Assembly: GCA_016938685.1 (NCBI GenBank)
Contig: JAFGUD010000240.1
Span: 1 to 64,000 of the forward strand
Direction: 5' to 3'
DNA length: 64,000 nt
Source: Bacteroidales bacterium
GTDB taxonomy: Bacteria; Bacteroidota; Bacteroidia; Bacteroidales; JAFGUD01
Shown: one piece after another, positions 44,655 through 53,827 of the stretch
Layout of the letters: each line of letters opens with the position of its first letter
Numbering within the stretch: position 1 is the first letter of the stretch
The notes under the pieces: model-generated
Database searches by the model: none
Told to the model about the DNA's origin: nothing
The model's input: only the letters and a program-made list of their open reading frames with translations
Program-made: the position numbers and the translations under genes

Positions 44655-45194
44655 ATGATTATTATAGGAGTTGATCCTGGTACAAATATGTTAGGATATT
44701 CAATTGTTGACACGTCAGAAAATAAACCAACAATTGTCGTTTCCGGAAAATTAAACTTATCAAAAGTTGAAAACCCATATTCAAAGCTTGAAAAAATTTA
44801 CGAAAAGATAACTTCATTAGTCAAAGAATATTCACCCGAAACAATGTCAATCGAAGCTCCTTTTTTTGGGAAAAATGTTCAATCAATGTTAAAACTGGGA
44901 CGAGCACAAGGAGTTGCAATTGCAGCAGCATTTGGACAAGGTGTTGAGGTTTTTGAATATTCACCAAGAAAAATAAAGCAATCAATTACAGGCAACGGAA
45001 ACGCATCAAAAGATCAAGTTGCTCAAATGATAAAAAGTATTCTAAATCTTAAAACATTACCCGATTCTTTTGATGAAACAGATGCTATTGCTGCTGCGTT
45101 ATGTCATTTTTATCAAAATAGTAAAGTATCTACAAAAAAATCTTATAACGGCTGGAAAGATTTTATTTCACAAAACCCCACCAAATTAAAATAA
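44655..45194 (+). CDS. ruvC: Crossover junction endonuclease RuvC
   Basis: The 179-residue protein carries the four acidic catalytic residues of RuvC: D7 (IIIGVDPGT), E67 (MSIEAPF), D140 and D143 (SFDETDAIAAALCH). GKNVQSMLKLGRAQGV is the DNA-contacting helix. It cuts Holliday junctions made by RuvAB. tadA starts at the next base after the stop, and a leucine-rich-repeat gene ends 10 nt before it, which is an unusual upstream partner. Confidence 0.96.
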   Translation: MIIIGVDPGTNMLGYSIVDTSENKPTIVVSGKLNLSKVENPYSKLEKIYEKITSLVKEYSPETMSIEAPFFGKNVQSMLKLGRAQGVAIAAAFGQGVEVFEYSPRKIKQSITGNGNASKDQVAQMIKSILNLKTLPDSFDETDAIAAALCHFYQNSKVSTKKSYNGWKDFISQNPTKLK

Positions 45195-45665
45195 ATGCAA
45201 CACAAACCTTTTTCTGATGAGTATTTTATGCAAATTGCTATAAACGAAGCAAAAAAAGCATTTGAAAACGACGAAGTTCCGGTTGGAGCAATTGTAGTAC
45301 TCAACAACCAAGTAATAGCAAAAGCGTACAATCAAACAGAAATTCTCAACGATCCTACTGCTCATGCCGAAATGCTTGCAATAACTTCTGCTAATCAGTT
45401 TTTAGGTTCCAAATATCTTACAGACGCTCGTTTATACGTAACTCTAGAACCCTGTATTATGTGTTCGGGAGCAATTTTTTGGAGTAAAATTTCAGCATTA
45501 ATTTATGGTGCTTCTGACATCAAAAACGGATTCATGAAAATTGAAAACAACCTAAACCAGAACATAACATTATCACATCCAAAACTAATTATTAAAGGAG
45601 GTGTACTTGAAGAAGAAGCCTCAATTCTTATGAAAGATTTTTTCAAGAAAAAAAGAAAATTCTAA
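45195..45665 (+). CDS. tadA: tRNA adenosine(34) deaminase TadA
   Basis: The 156-residue protein has the deaminase zinc site HAEM (H57, E59) and PCIMC (C87, C90), with the usual VPVGAIVVLNNQVIAKAYNQ N-terminal segment. It converts A34 to inosine in tRNA-Arg(ACG). A guanine- or cytosine-deaminase role is less likely because the C-terminal helix (LMKDFFKKKRKF) fits TadA. The gene is directly adjacent to ruvC, with no intergenic base. Confidence 0.93.
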   Translation: MQHKPFSDEYFMQIAINEAKKAFENDEVPVGAIVVLNNQVIAKAYNQTEILNDPTAHAEMLAITSANQFLGSKYLTDARLYVTLEPCIMCSGAIFWSKISALIYGASDIKNGFMKIENNLNQNITLSHPKLIIKGGVLEEEASILMKDFFKKKRKF

Positions 45666-45670
45666 AAAAA

Positions 45671-46666
45671 TTATTCCGAACAATTTTTACAAATATCTAT
45701 TTCTTTTCTAATTGTTAAAAGCTTATTAGCAAACATCTTAAAGCTATCGTTTTTACAAATTGATTTAACATCTGAATCTCTAATATTACCAAATGAATAT
45801 TCTGCATCTTTGTCAAAACAGCAAGGCAAAATATTTCCATCCCAAGTTATAACAACAGAGTTCCACAAACGCCAACATCTATTTTTTATCTTATTTTTTA
45901 AAATCCATTTTTCATTTGATTTTTTGTAACGACTATATTTAGGATTTTCCGGTATAAATTGATTATCATTTTCAAAATCATAAATTTGAGCAGATTTGAA
46001 ACTTAATTTATCTACTTTCAAACTTTTTGCCAACCTCTTAACTTCATGAATTTGATGTTCATTCGTCTTTAAAACTAAAAATTGTAATTCAATGTAAGGT
46101 TTCAAACTCTTCTTTTCTTTTCTTATCGATACCAAATTCCGAATTCCTTCTAAAACAACATCAATATTTCCGTTAATACGATACTTAGAATAAGAATCTT
46201 GCGTTGTACCATCTAATGAAATAATTAATTTATCAATACCTGAATTCAATATTTTTAAACAATTATCTGTACTTAAAAAATGTCCATTAGTTGAAGTTGT
46301 TACAAAAATTTTTTTCCTGTCAGCATATTCAATCAACCTAAATATGTTTTTGTTCAAAAAAGGTTCTCCTTGAAAATATAAAAATAAATTCAGCAAATAT
46401 TTTGCAGATTGGTCAATAATTTCATGATAAAGTTCCTCATTGATGCTTCCTTTTTTTCTTTTTAAAACGCCTAAACCAACAGGACATTCCGGACATTTGA
46501 GATTGCAAGTATTATTTGGCTCAACAGACATAGAAAAGGGAAAGCCAGACCTCCAAACAACGTTTATCACTATTGAAATAAAATAAGAAAAAAGCACTTT
46601 TAAATAGTTTATCAACTTCCAGAAACTAAGCTTTTTAACAAAGATTATAAATATCCTCAAATTCAT
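45671..46666 (-). CDS. Orphan radical SAM/SPASM protein
   Basis: From ATG 46666 this encodes 331 residues. The cluster motif is CNLKCPEC (EPNNTCNLKCPECPVG, about residues 58-65), and a C-terminal SPASM-type region has NRCWRLWNSVVITWDGNILPCCFDKD and a final CKNC. The ATG 12 codons further upstream (46702) would come within 11 nt of the divergent dxs start, so I chose the inner one. SPASM proteins of this shape modify peptides, or act in glycan and cofactor pathways. No small precursor gene or partner is nearby, so the substrate is unknown. Confidence 0.82.
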   Translation of the reverse strand: MNLRIFIIFVKKLSFWKLINYLKVLFSYFISIVINVVWRSGFPFSMSVEPNNTCNLKCPECPVGLGVLKRKKGSINEELYHEIIDQSAKYLLNLFLYFQGEPFLNKNIFRLIEYADRKKIFVTTSTNGHFLSTDNCLKILNSGIDKLIISLDGTTQDSYSKYRINGNIDVVLEGIRNLVSIRKEKKSLKPYIELQFLVLKTNEHQIHEVKRLAKSLKVDKLSFKSAQIYDFENDNQFIPENPKYSRYKKSNEKWILKNKIKNRCWRLWNSVVITWDGNILPCCFDKDAEYSFGNIRDSDVKSICKNDSFKMFANKLLTIRKEIDICKNCSE

Positions 46667-46713
46667 TAATAATTTTTTTGTAATTTTACACACAATTTTC
46701 AAAAATAAGAAAA

Positions 46714-48621
46714 ATGGACAAAAATAAATATGAATTACTCAGCAAAATAAACTTTCCGTCTGATTTAAAAGAACTTTCAGAAGAAGAATTAGTGAAATTA
46801 TCGGAAGAAATTCGCCATTTTTTAATTCATCAACTTTCTACTACTCCCGGACATTTTGGAGCAAGCTTGGGAGTTGTTGAATTAACAATTGCTCTTCATT
46901 ATATTTTTGACACACCAAACGATAAAATAATTTGGGATGTTGGTCATCAGGCATATATACATAAAATTTTAACAGGCAGAAAAGATAAATTTAACACTCT
47001 AAGAAAACTTCACGGATTAAGTGGATTTCCTAACATATTCGAAAGTGAATATGACGCTTTTACCGTTGGACATTCTTCAACATCTATTTCAGCAGCACTT
47101 GGAATGAGCATTTCATCACAAATGCAAAATACAAATAATCAAGCAATTGCAGTTATTGGAGATGGAGCAATGACCGCCGGACTTGCTTTTGAAGGAATAA
47201 ATAACGCAGCTGAATCTAACGCAAACATTCTGATAATACTTAATGACAACGATATGGCTATTGACCCGAGTGTTGGCGCATTGAGTAAATATTTCACCAG
47301 ATTTACCGCGTCTAAACGTTACAATAAATTAAAAGAAGACATTTGGAATAAATTAGGTAAATTGAAAAAAGTTGGAGAAAGAACCAGAGAATTTATTAGA
47401 AAAGTTGACACAAGTATAAAAGTCTCTATTTCAGAAGGAAGCAATTTTTTTGAAGGAATGGGACTAAGATATTTCGGACCAATTGACGGACATTGTATGC
47501 ATGATTTACTTGAAGTTCTTGGAGATTTAAAAGAAGTTAAAGGTCCTAAAATATTACACATTAAAACACAAAAAGGTAAAGGATATAAATTTGCAGAAGA
47601 AAATCAACCGGCATGGCACGCAACAAGTGCGGCATTCGATATAGAAACAGGAAAAATAATAAATGACGACACAAGCCCTAAGCCACCAAAATTTCAAGAC
47701 GCTTTTGGAGAAACACTTATAGAACTCGCCGAAATAAACGAAAAAATAGTTGGAGTTACTCCTGCGATGCTTTCAGGTTCTTCATTGAACAAAATGCAAA
47801 AAGTTATGCCGGAAAGGGTATTTGACGTTGGTATTGCAGAACAACATGCAGTTACTTTTTCAGCCGGAATGGCAATTGACGGAATGGTACCTTTTTGTAA
47901 TATTTATTCTTCTTTTATGCAAAGAGCTTACGATCAAGTAATACATGACGTTGCCCTACAAAATCTTAAAGTTATTTTTTGCTTGGACAGGGGAGGTTTA
48001 GTTGGAGCTGACGGAGCAACACATCATGGTGCTTTTGATTTATCTTACATGAGAGTTATACCCAACATGGTTATTGCATCACCGATGGACGAAATTGAGT
48101 TAAGAAATTTAATGTACACAGCTCAATTAGAAAAACATCATTTTCCATTTACAATAAGATATCCTAGAGGTAGAGGATCATATATTACTTGGAAACAGAC
48201 ATTTGAAGAGATTATAATAGGGAAAGGCAGAAAAATTAAAGACGGTGATAAAATTGCCATTCTTAGTATTGGAGCTATTGGCACTCAGGCTATAAAAGCA
48301 ACAGAAATGCTTGAAATGCAAGGAATTAGTATAGCTCACTATGACATGAGATTTGTAAAACCACTGGATAAAGATTTACTAAATGAAATTTTAAAAAAGT
48401 TCAAATACATCATAACTTTAGAAGATAATTCAATTGTTGGTGGCTTTGGATCAGCTATTTCAGATTTTATGATTACAAGTAATTTCAAAAATAAAATTAT
48501 AAAATTAGGAATACCTGACGAATTTATAGAACAAGGAACACAAAGTGAATTATATAATATCTGCAAATATGATTTCAATGCAATAATTGAAACAGTTGAA
48601 AAACTTTTAGTAACAAAATAA
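46714..48621 (+). CDS. dxs: 1-deoxy-D-xylulose-5-phosphate synthase
   Basis: The 635-residue thiamine-diphosphate enzyme has all expected landmarks: STTPGHFGASLGVVELTIAL, WDVGHQAYIHKILTGR, VIGDGAMTAGLAFEGIN, then DNDMAIDPSVG, MGLRYFGPIDGHC, and the transketolase-like pyrimidine domain with GIAEQHAVTFSAGMA and DRGGLVGADGATHHGAFD. It makes DXP for isoprenoids, for thiamine and, through PdxJ, for vitamin B6. It begins 47 nt from a divergent radical SAM gene. Another gene follows after 4 nt. Confidence 0.97.
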   Translation: MDKNKYELLSKINFPSDLKELSEEELVKLSEEIRHFLIHQLSTTPGHFGASLGVVELTIALHYIFDTPNDKIIWDVGHQAYIHKILTGRKDKFNTLRKLHGLSGFPNIFESEYDAFTVGHSSTSISAALGMSISSQMQNTNNQAIAVIGDGAMTAGLAFEGINNAAESNANILIILNDNDMAIDPSVGALSKYFTRFTASKRYNKLKEDIWNKLGKLKKVGERTREFIRKVDTSIKVSISEGSNFFEGMGLRYFGPIDGHCMHDLLEVLGDLKEVKGPKILHIKTQKGKGYKFAEENQPAWHATSAAFDIETGKIINDDTSPKPPKFQDAFGETLIELAEINEKIVGVTPAMLSGSSLNKMQKVMPERVFDVGIAEQHAVTFSAGMAIDGMVPFCNIYSSFMQRAYDQVIHDVALQNLKVIFCLDRGGLVGADGATHHGAFDLSYMRVIPNMVIASPMDEIELRNLMYTAQLEKHHFPFTIRYPRGRGSYITWKQTFEEIIIGKGRKIKDGDKIAILSIGAIGTQAIKATEMLEMQGISIAHYDMRFVKPLDKDLLNEILKKFKYIITLEDNSIVGGFGSAISDFMITSNFKNKIIKLGIPDEFIEQGTQSELYNICKYDFNAIIETVEKLLVTK

Positions 48622-48625
48622 AACA

Positions 48626-49636
48626 ATGCAGAAAGATTTTCACTACTATGTAATTAGGATTTTAAGCGAAAAAGCGGGATTTAAACCCGAAGAAGCTCAA
48701 ATAATTGCTTATGCTTCTCAATTTGTTGACGATGCAACTGAACACAAGCCTATTGAATTGCCGCAGAATTATAAAATTGAACACCCTCGTTTATCAGGTC
48801 AAATATTCGATCCTGTATGCACCGCTCACAAAGGACTACAATTTTTAAATGACTTTAGAAAGGAAGTTCAGATGAAAATTTACATGAGTTTTCATTTTTT
48901 ACCTGCAGAAATTTACACTAATCAAGAAGATTACAATTATGTTACTAAACCAAACAGTTTTTTTGCAAAAAAACTTATCGAAAACGTAAAAGAAAAATTT
49001 CACAACAACGATAAAAACATAACATATAATTTAGTTGCATTAGGAATTGCAATCCATACATTTGCAGACACTTGGGCTCATCAAAATTTTTCAGGCAGAA
49101 ACAATATTGAAAACGGAATAAAAAGAATAAAGACTTGGAACATAGGCAAATGGAAATATATTGGAGCAATAAATCAATTTAGAAATAATTTATTACCTCA
49201 GATAGGACATGCAGAAGCATATAGTTTACCAGACTTACCTTACGAAACATGGAAATTCAAAAGCGAAAAAGACAATACCTCACAAATTAGACACAATTTA
49301 GACATATATATTGAAGCGGCAGAAGAAATATACAAAGTATTTTTAGACATTACAAAAAAAGAAAACATATGGAATCAATTCTCAGACAGGCTAATATACT
49401 GTCTTTCTTATATTAACGATTCATTAAAAAAAAGAAAAACTAAATACAAAAAATACTTTCCTGAAATTGGTTTTTATTATAACGAAAAGGAATGGAAAAA
49501 TGAAATATTCAAAACAAAGTTCCCATATAAATCATTAAAAATAAAGAAAAAAGAAATAGAATTAAAGTGGCTTTATTTTCATCAAGCAGCATTTGAACAA
49601 AGAAATTTCATTTTAGGAAACATAAAACCATTATAA
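48626..49636 (+). CDS. DUF6765-like protein
   Basis: The 336-residue protein starts MQKDFHYYVIRILSEKAGFK and has YASQFVDDATEH, which matches DUF6765, a family of mainly helical proteins. Conserved histidines are seen (HTFADTWAHQNFSGRN), and this can suggest an HD- or zinc-dependent phosphatase-like fold, although no function is proven. No signal peptide or membrane helix is seen. It lies 4 nt after dxs, so it is probably translated from the same mRNA. Confidence 0.72.
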   Translation: MQKDFHYYVIRILSEKAGFKPEEAQIIAYASQFVDDATEHKPIELPQNYKIEHPRLSGQIFDPVCTAHKGLQFLNDFRKEVQMKIYMSFHFLPAEIYTNQEDYNYVTKPNSFFAKKLIENVKEKFHNNDKNITYNLVALGIAIHTFADTWAHQNFSGRNNIENGIKRIKTWNIGKWKYIGAINQFRNNLLPQIGHAEAYSLPDLPYETWKFKSEKDNTSQIRHNLDIYIEAAEEIYKVFLDITKKENIWNQFSDRLIYCLSYINDSLKKRKTKYKKYFPEIGFYYNEKEWKNEIFKTKFPYKSLKIKKKEIELKWLYFHQAAFEQRNFILGNIKPL

Positions 49637-49662
49637 AAAAGCCACTAAATGTGGCTTTTTTT
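49635..49662. terminator. Bidirectional terminator between the DUF6765 and gmd genes
   Basis: Arms AAAAAAGCCAC (49635-49645) and GTGGCTTTTTT (49651-49661) flank a 5-nt loop between converging genes. Confidence 0.85.
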
Positions 49663-50794
49663 ACTCAAAATAATTTAATATTTTAAATCCGTTTTGTTTT
49701 AAAAAACGTTCTTTTTTCATCTCTTTCAAGTCACTTCTAACCATATCAATAACTAAATCGTCAAGAGTATGTTTCGGCGTCCAACCTAAAATATTTTTAG
49801 CTTTGGTGGGATCTCCAAGCAAAATTTCAACCTCAGTAGGTCTGAAATATTTCGGATCAACCTTCACTAGTTCCTGACCAACTTTAACATGTTGAGTGAG
49901 ATCTTTATATTTTTCTTCTTTGCTAATCTCAGCGGCAAACCCTACTTCATCAACACCATCTCCTTTAAATTCAACTGTTACACCAACCTCTTTGAAAGCC
50001 ATTTTTACAAAATCACGAACCGAAGTAGTTTTCCCTGTTGCAATAACAAAATCTTCTGGTTCATCTTGCTGTAATATAAGATACATAGCCTCTACATAAT
50101 CCTTTGCGTGTCCCCAATCTCTTTTAGCAGATAAATTTCCTAACCAAACACTGCTTTGCAATCCTAAAACGATACGAGCTACTGCTCTTGTTATTTTTCT
50201 GGTAACGAATGTTTCTCCACGAATTGGTGACTCATGATTAAATAATATTCCATTTGTGGCAAAAATTCCATAAGCTTCTCTATAATTAACTGTAATCCAA
50301 TAAGAATACATTTTAGCAACAGCGTAAGGACTTCGTGGATAGAAAGGAGTATTCTCATTTTGAGGCATTTCCTGAACTTTTCCGAATAATTCGCTTGTAG
50401 AAGCCTGATAAAAACGAACCTTTTTTTCCATTCCAAGAATTCTAAGAGCATCTAAAATCCTTAAAGTTCCTATTCCGTCGGCATTAGCTGTATATTCAGG
50501 GGTATCAAAACTAACTTTCACATGACTCATTGCGGCTAAATTATATATTTCATCAGGCTTAACTTCCTGAATAAGTCGTATTAAATTAGTAGAATCTGTT
50601 AAATCGCCATAATGAAGAATAAAGTTCCTATTTTTAATATGAGGATCTTGGTAAAGATGATCAATTCTGTCGGTATTTAAGGAAGAACTTCTTCTTTTAA
50701 CTCCGTGTACAACATAACCTTTATTTAGTAGAAACTCAGACAAATAAGCTCCGTCCTGACCGGTAACTCCGGTAATCAATGCTATTTTTGACAT
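49661..50794 (-). CDS. gmd: GDP-mannose 4,6-dehydratase
   Basis: From ATG 50794 this encodes 377 residues of the short-chain dehydrogenase type. [15 protein letters not shown] is the NAD(P)-binding loop, followed by [16 protein letters not shown]. Further stretches are [19 protein letters not shown] (YxxxK catalytic pair), [17 protein letters not shown] and [18 protein letters not shown]. It converts GDP-mannose to GDP-4-keto-6-deoxymannose, the first step towards GDP-fucose or related deoxyhexoses. No fcl/wcaG or other nucleotide-sugar gene is adjacent. It may feed the glycan locus at 6-12 kb. An in-frame ATG at 50809 overlaps the -7 box and is unlikely. Confidence 0.95.
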   Translation of the reverse strand: MSKIALITGVTGQDGAYLSEFLLNKGYVVHGVKRRSSSLNTDRIDHLYQDPHIKNRNFILHYGDLTDSTNLIRLIQEVKPDEIYNLAAMSHVKVSFDTPEYTANADGIGTLRILDALRILGMEKKVRFYQASTSELFGKVQEMPQNENTPFYPRSPYAVAKMYSYWITVNYREAYGIFATNGILFNHESPIRGETFVTRKITRAVARIVLGLQSSVWLGNLSAKRDWGHAKDYVEAMYLILQQDEPEDFVIATGKTTSVRDFVKMAFKEVGVTVEFKGDGVDEVGFAAEISKEEKYKDLTQHVKVGQELVKVDPKYFRPTEVEILLGDPTKAKNILGWTPKHTLDDLVIDMVRSDLKEMKKERFLKQNGFKILNYFE

Positions 50795-50808
50795 TTGAAT
50801 ATTTTTCA

Positions 50809-50816
50809 CAAAAGTA
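50809..50816 (-). promoter_or_regulatory. -7 promoter box of gmd
   Basis: The minus strand reads TACTTTTG, a perfect TAnnTTTG box 14 nt before ATG 50794. It supports this start rather than 50809. Confidence 0.4.
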
Positions 50817-50928
50817 TAAAAAAAGTGCTGTTATAAAAACAGTAGTCTATTTGAAAAAAACATTTATATTTCGGATGGAGATTAAAAACAAGATAGGAAA
50901 AAACAAACAAAACATTTCATAAAAAAAG

Positions 50929-51002
50929 TGACCCCGGCGGGATTCAAACCCGCAACCCTCAGATCCGAAGTCTGATGCTCTATTCAGTTGAGCCACGGAG
51001 CC
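50929..51002 (-). tRNA. tRNA-Arg (anticodon TCG)
   Basis: The minus strand folds into a cloverleaf: acceptor GGCTCCG with CGGGGTC (G-U pairs at two positions), D arm GCTC/GAGC, anticodon stem TCAGA/TCTGA with loop CTTCGGA, so positions 34-36 are TCG, and T arm GCGGG-TTTGAAT-CCCGC. The discriminator is A at 50929, and the 3' CCA is not encoded. The tRNA reads CGA and possibly other CGN codons. It lies between gmd and radA on the same strand. Confidence 0.96.
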
Positions 51003-51006
51003 GATG

Positions 51007-51014
51007 CAAAATTA
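51007..51014 (-). promoter_or_regulatory. -7 promoter box very close to tRNA-Arg
   Basis: The minus strand reads TAATTTTG followed by C, and its G lies only 4 nt before the tRNA. If used, transcription would start at or just inside the mature 5' end. No -33 TTTG is visible. An upstream promoter inside radA is the alternative. Confidence 0.35.
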
Positions 51015-51022
51015 CACAATTT

Positions 51023-52378
51023 TTATTTTCTACCGAATAATTTTCTAAAAACTTCTTCGACTTTGCTCACTTGGGTTATTTTTATTTTAAATCTTGAAAA
51101 ATCCACACTTTTCGTATGCTTAGAAATGTATATTTCTGTTAATCCAAGTTTTTGTGCTTCACTTATTCGTTGTTCTATTCTACTCACAGGTCTCACTTCT
51201 CCGGATAACCCGATTTCTCCGGCAAAACATATTTCTTTTGGAATAGCAATATCCAAATCAGATGACAAAACAGACGCTATTACAGCTAAATCCATTGCTG
51301 TATCAACAACTTTTAATCCACCGGCAATATTCAGAAAAACATCTTTTGTTGAAAGTCTAAAACCAGCTCGCTTTTCGAGAACTGCTAGAAGCATGTTTAA
51401 TCTTCTCAAATCAAAAGTTGTGCTACTACGTTGTGGTGTCCCATATACAGCAGAGCTAACAAGTGCTTGTATTTCTATCAACAATGGACGAACTCCCTCC
51501 AAAGTTGCAGAAATTGTCACTCCACTAACATTTTCATTTCCCTGCGACATCAAAAGTTCTGAAGGATTACTAACTTCTCTCAGTCCTGTGTTTTTCATTT
51601 CAAAAATTCCGATTTCTGAAGTTGAACCAAAACGGTTTTTCATGCCTCGTAAAATTCTGTACATGAAGTTTCTATCTCCTTCAAACTGAAGTACTGTATC
51701 AACAATATGTTCTAATATTTTTGGTCCGGCAATGCTACCTTCTTTATTTATGTGACCAATAATAATAAACGGAATATCAGTTTGTTTTGCATAACGCTGA
51801 ATAATTGATGTACATTCCCGCACTTGCGACACACTTCCGGGAGTTGATTCTATTCGTTCTGTTTGCATTGTTTGAATAGAGTCTATTACAACAAGTTTTG
51901 GTTGAATATTGTCAATTGTAGTAAGAATGTTTTCCAATGACACTTCTGCATAAACATAACAATTAACTGATTCGGGATTTATTCTTTCTGAACGTAATTT
52001 TATTTGTTGTAAACTTTCTTCTCCGGAAACGTACAAAACAGGAATATCGAGACCAAGAGCTACTTGTAAAGCTAAAGTTGATTTTCCTATTCCGGGTTCG
52101 CCACCAAGCAAAGTTATTGAGCCTTCAATTATTCCTCCTCCTAAAACACGATTGAGTTCTCCATTTTTAGTGTCTAATCTAGATTCCGGCTTTGAATTGA
52201 TATCTTTTATCAAAGTTGGTTTTGATTCTTTGACAGGAGCTAGTTTTACTGCATTTTTCCCCGTAACTACTACTTCTTCTTCATAAGAATTCCATTCTCC
52301 GCACATTGGGCATTTCCCCAGCCAAGTCGCTGAATTTGATCCACAATTTGAACAAACGTATTTTGATTTTTTTGCCAT
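51023..52378 (-). CDS. radA: DNA repair protein RadA
   Basis: The 451-residue protein has an N-terminal zinc ribbon (CSNCGSNSATWLGKCPMC), a RecA-like ATPase core with GGEPGIGKSTLALQ (Walker A) and LVVIDSIQTM (Walker B), the RadA-specific KNRFG motif (KNRFGSTSEIG) and a Lon-protease-like C-terminal domain with GLSGEVRPVSRIEQRI. It drives branch migration in recombination. The end of the gene lies 20 nt from tRNA-Arg. Confidence 0.96.
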   Translation of the reverse strand: MAKKSKYVCSNCGSNSATWLGKCPMCGEWNSYEEEVVVTGKNAVKLAPVKESKPTLIKDINSKPESRLDTKNGELNRVLGGGIIEGSITLLGGEPGIGKSTLALQVALGLDIPVLYVSGEESLQQIKLRSERINPESVNCYVYAEVSLENILTTIDNIQPKLVVIDSIQTMQTERIESTPGSVSQVRECTSIIQRYAKQTDIPFIIIGHINKEGSIAGPKILEHIVDTVLQFEGDRNFMYRILRGMKNRFGSTSEIGIFEMKNTGLREVSNPSELLMSQGNENVSGVTISATLEGVRPLLIEIQALVSSAVYGTPQRSSTTFDLRRLNMLLAVLEKRAGFRLSTKDVFLNIAGGLKVVDTAMDLAVIASVLSSDLDIAIPKEICFAGEIGLSGEVRPVSRIEQRISEAQKLGLTEIYISKHTKSVDFSRFKIKITQVSKVEEVFRKLFGRK

Positions 52379-52427
52379 TTAAAAGAGTTGAAGGTTTATG
52401 ATGGTATAAAGCTGAAAGTTGTCATTT

Positions 52428-52739
52428 TTATTTATCTACTTTTCCAATTTTATTTTCGATTGATTTAATTTTTGATAATAGCCTATTGTGTTTGCTTTTT
52501 TGAATATCTAATTTAATAGAAGAATAAACTCTATTGGAGTATGGTTCTAGTATTCTGTATGATTTATTAACTATTTCAGTTGATTCTTCAATTGTTGAAG
52601 TTTCAACGATTGTTCCCATTGCTGTCAATTGATAAGGAAATCCACTTTCACGAACCATTTCTATTATTTGACTTACATATTGACTAACACTTTCGCCTTT
52701 ATCTGTTGGAAACATTGCATATTCTAGTAAAACGGACAT
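52428..52739 (-). CDS. MTH1187/YkoF-like thiamine-binding family protein
   Basis: This 103-residue protein fits the family of small ferredoxin-fold, thiamine-binding proteins (PF01910-like): LLEYAMFPTDKGESVSQYV at the start, then GFPYQLTAMGTIVET, and EIVNKSYRILEPYSNRVYSSIKLDI. Members form tetramers and bind thiamine or related ligands. No thiamine transport gene is next to it. The gene is between ruvX and radA on the same strand. The similarity is clear, but the in-cell role is not known. Confidence 0.82.
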   Translation of the reverse strand: MSVLLEYAMFPTDKGESVSQYVSQIIEMVRESGFPYQLTAMGTIVETSTIEESTEIVNKSYRILEPYSNRVYSSIKLDIQKSKHNRLLSKIKSIENKIGKVDK

Positions 52740-52789
52740 ATTTTTATGTTTTAAAGAGACATTGCACGCAATATCTGTAATTTATTTTT

Positions 52790-53197
52790 TTATTTTGATT
52801 GCAAATATTCTTGTAAAATAATTGTTGCTGCAATTTTGTCAAGATTTCCTTTTTTTTGTCTGTCTTTTTTTTTGTAACCTGCATCAATAAGAACTTTTGC
52901 CGCCATTTTTGATGTGAATCTTTCGTCCCAAAAAGTATACTTAATTTTTGGGAATTTATTTTTCAATTTGTTCACGAAATTTTTTATTTCAGGGAAAATA
53001 TCCGCATCTGTATTATCTGCATGTTTTGGGTGTCCAACAACTATTTCTTCGACTTCTTCTGTTGTTAAATATTTCTCAAGATAAGTCATTAAAACATTTG
53101 TTTCAACAGTTTCCAGAGCATGAGCAATTATTTGCAAAGGATCTGTAACCGCAATTCCGGTTCTTTTTTTTCCGTAATCTATTGCTAATATTCGCAT
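52790..53197 (-). CDS. ruvX: RuvX/YqgF-type Holliday junction resolvase-like protein
   Basis: This 135-residue protein has the YqgF start ILAIDYGKKRTGIAVTDPLQ (Asp6) and an RNase-H-like core with VEEIVVGHPKHADNTD, FWDERFTSKMA and a final DKIAATIILQEYL (last catalytic Asp). It acts in pre-16S rRNA 5' maturation in E. coli and was earlier proposed as a junction resolvase. Start ATG overlaps the preceding exonuclease stop as TAATG, so translation may be coupled. Confidence 0.93.
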   Translation of the reverse strand: MRILAIDYGKKRTGIAVTDPLQIIAHALETVETNVLMTYLEKYLTTEEVEEIVVGHPKHADNTDADIFPEIKNFVNKLKNKFPKIKYTFWDERFTSKMAAKVLIDAGYKKKDRQKKGNLDKIAATIILQEYLQSK

Positions 53198-53745
53198 TAA
53201 ATAATTCCTCTACTTTGAAGTTCAAAAAAACATTTTACTGTTGCGTCAACATCTGCGTCAGCAGAGTGAGCATTATCAAATTTTTCATTAAAAAGATGAA
53301 CGTGCAATTCTTCTAATTTTGGAAATTTAAACCCTTTATATCTAGGATTTTTATTTGGTAATTTTAGATAGTTTGTGCTTTCTTTCATTGTATCTAAATG
53401 AGGTATTTGAGAAAAAACAGTCATCATAGAAAGTCTTTGATACTCTCCCATTACAATTTGTGCGTCAAAACGATAGTTGTGAGCAACTATTTTATCAACC
53501 GTGTTTATATCTGTGTCAAATTCTGACATTACTTTTCCTAAATCTTCACCTTTTTTAATTGCAATTTCTGTAGTAATACCGTGAATTTTAGCAACTTCAT
53601 CTGGTATAGTAAAACCATTAGGATATATAATGTAGTTTTTCTTACTGATTAGTTGATTATTATCCCAAACTTGCCATGCAATTTGCACTAATCTTGCTTT
53701 TGGAGGAAAACCTGTTGTTTCTGTGTCAAAAAATAAATATTTCAC
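53197..53745 (-). CDS. DnaQ-type 3'-5' exonuclease
   Basis: This 182-residue protein has the DEDDh exonuclease motifs: FDTETTGFPPKARLVQIAW (D and E of Exo I), VAHNYRFDAQIVMGEY (Exo II), and NAHSADADVDATVKCFFEL (Exo III, H and D). It could be a stand-alone proofreading or repair nuclease; it is much shorter than a PolIII epsilon fusion. It is the first gene of a unit with ruvX (1-nt overlap). A -7 box lies at 53781-53788. Confidence 0.9.
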   Translation of the reverse strand: MKYLFFDTETTGFPPKARLVQIAWQVWDNNQLISKKNYIIYPNGFTIPDEVAKIHGITTEIAIKKGEDLGKVMSEFDTDINTVDKIVAHNYRFDAQIVMGEYQRLSMMTVFSQIPHLDTMKESTNYLKLPNKNPRYKGFKFPKLEELHVHLFNEKFDNAHSADADVDATVKCFFELQSRGII

Positions 53746-53780
53746 GTTAATTTCTGTTATTTAGTTAATTTGTAGATGGG

Positions 53781-53788
53781 CAAATATA
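53781..53788 (-). promoter_or_regulatory. -7 promoter box of the exonuclease-ruvX unit
   Basis: The minus strand reads TATATTTG followed by CCC, 36 nt before ATG 53745. It matches TAnnTTTG exactly. The terminator of the efflux operon is immediately upstream of it. Confidence 0.4.
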
Positions 53789-53791
53789 AAA

Positions 53792-53820
53792 AAAACTCAT
53801 CAATTTGTTTGATGAGTTTT
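53792..53820 (-). terminator. Terminator of the RND efflux operon
   Basis: Arms AAAACTCATCAA (53792-53803) and TTGATGAGTTTT (53809-53820) are perfect and flank a 5-nt loop. The minus strand continues with a T-run. It lies 8 nt after the pump stop codon. Confidence 0.85.
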
Positions 53821-53827
53821 AATTTTG

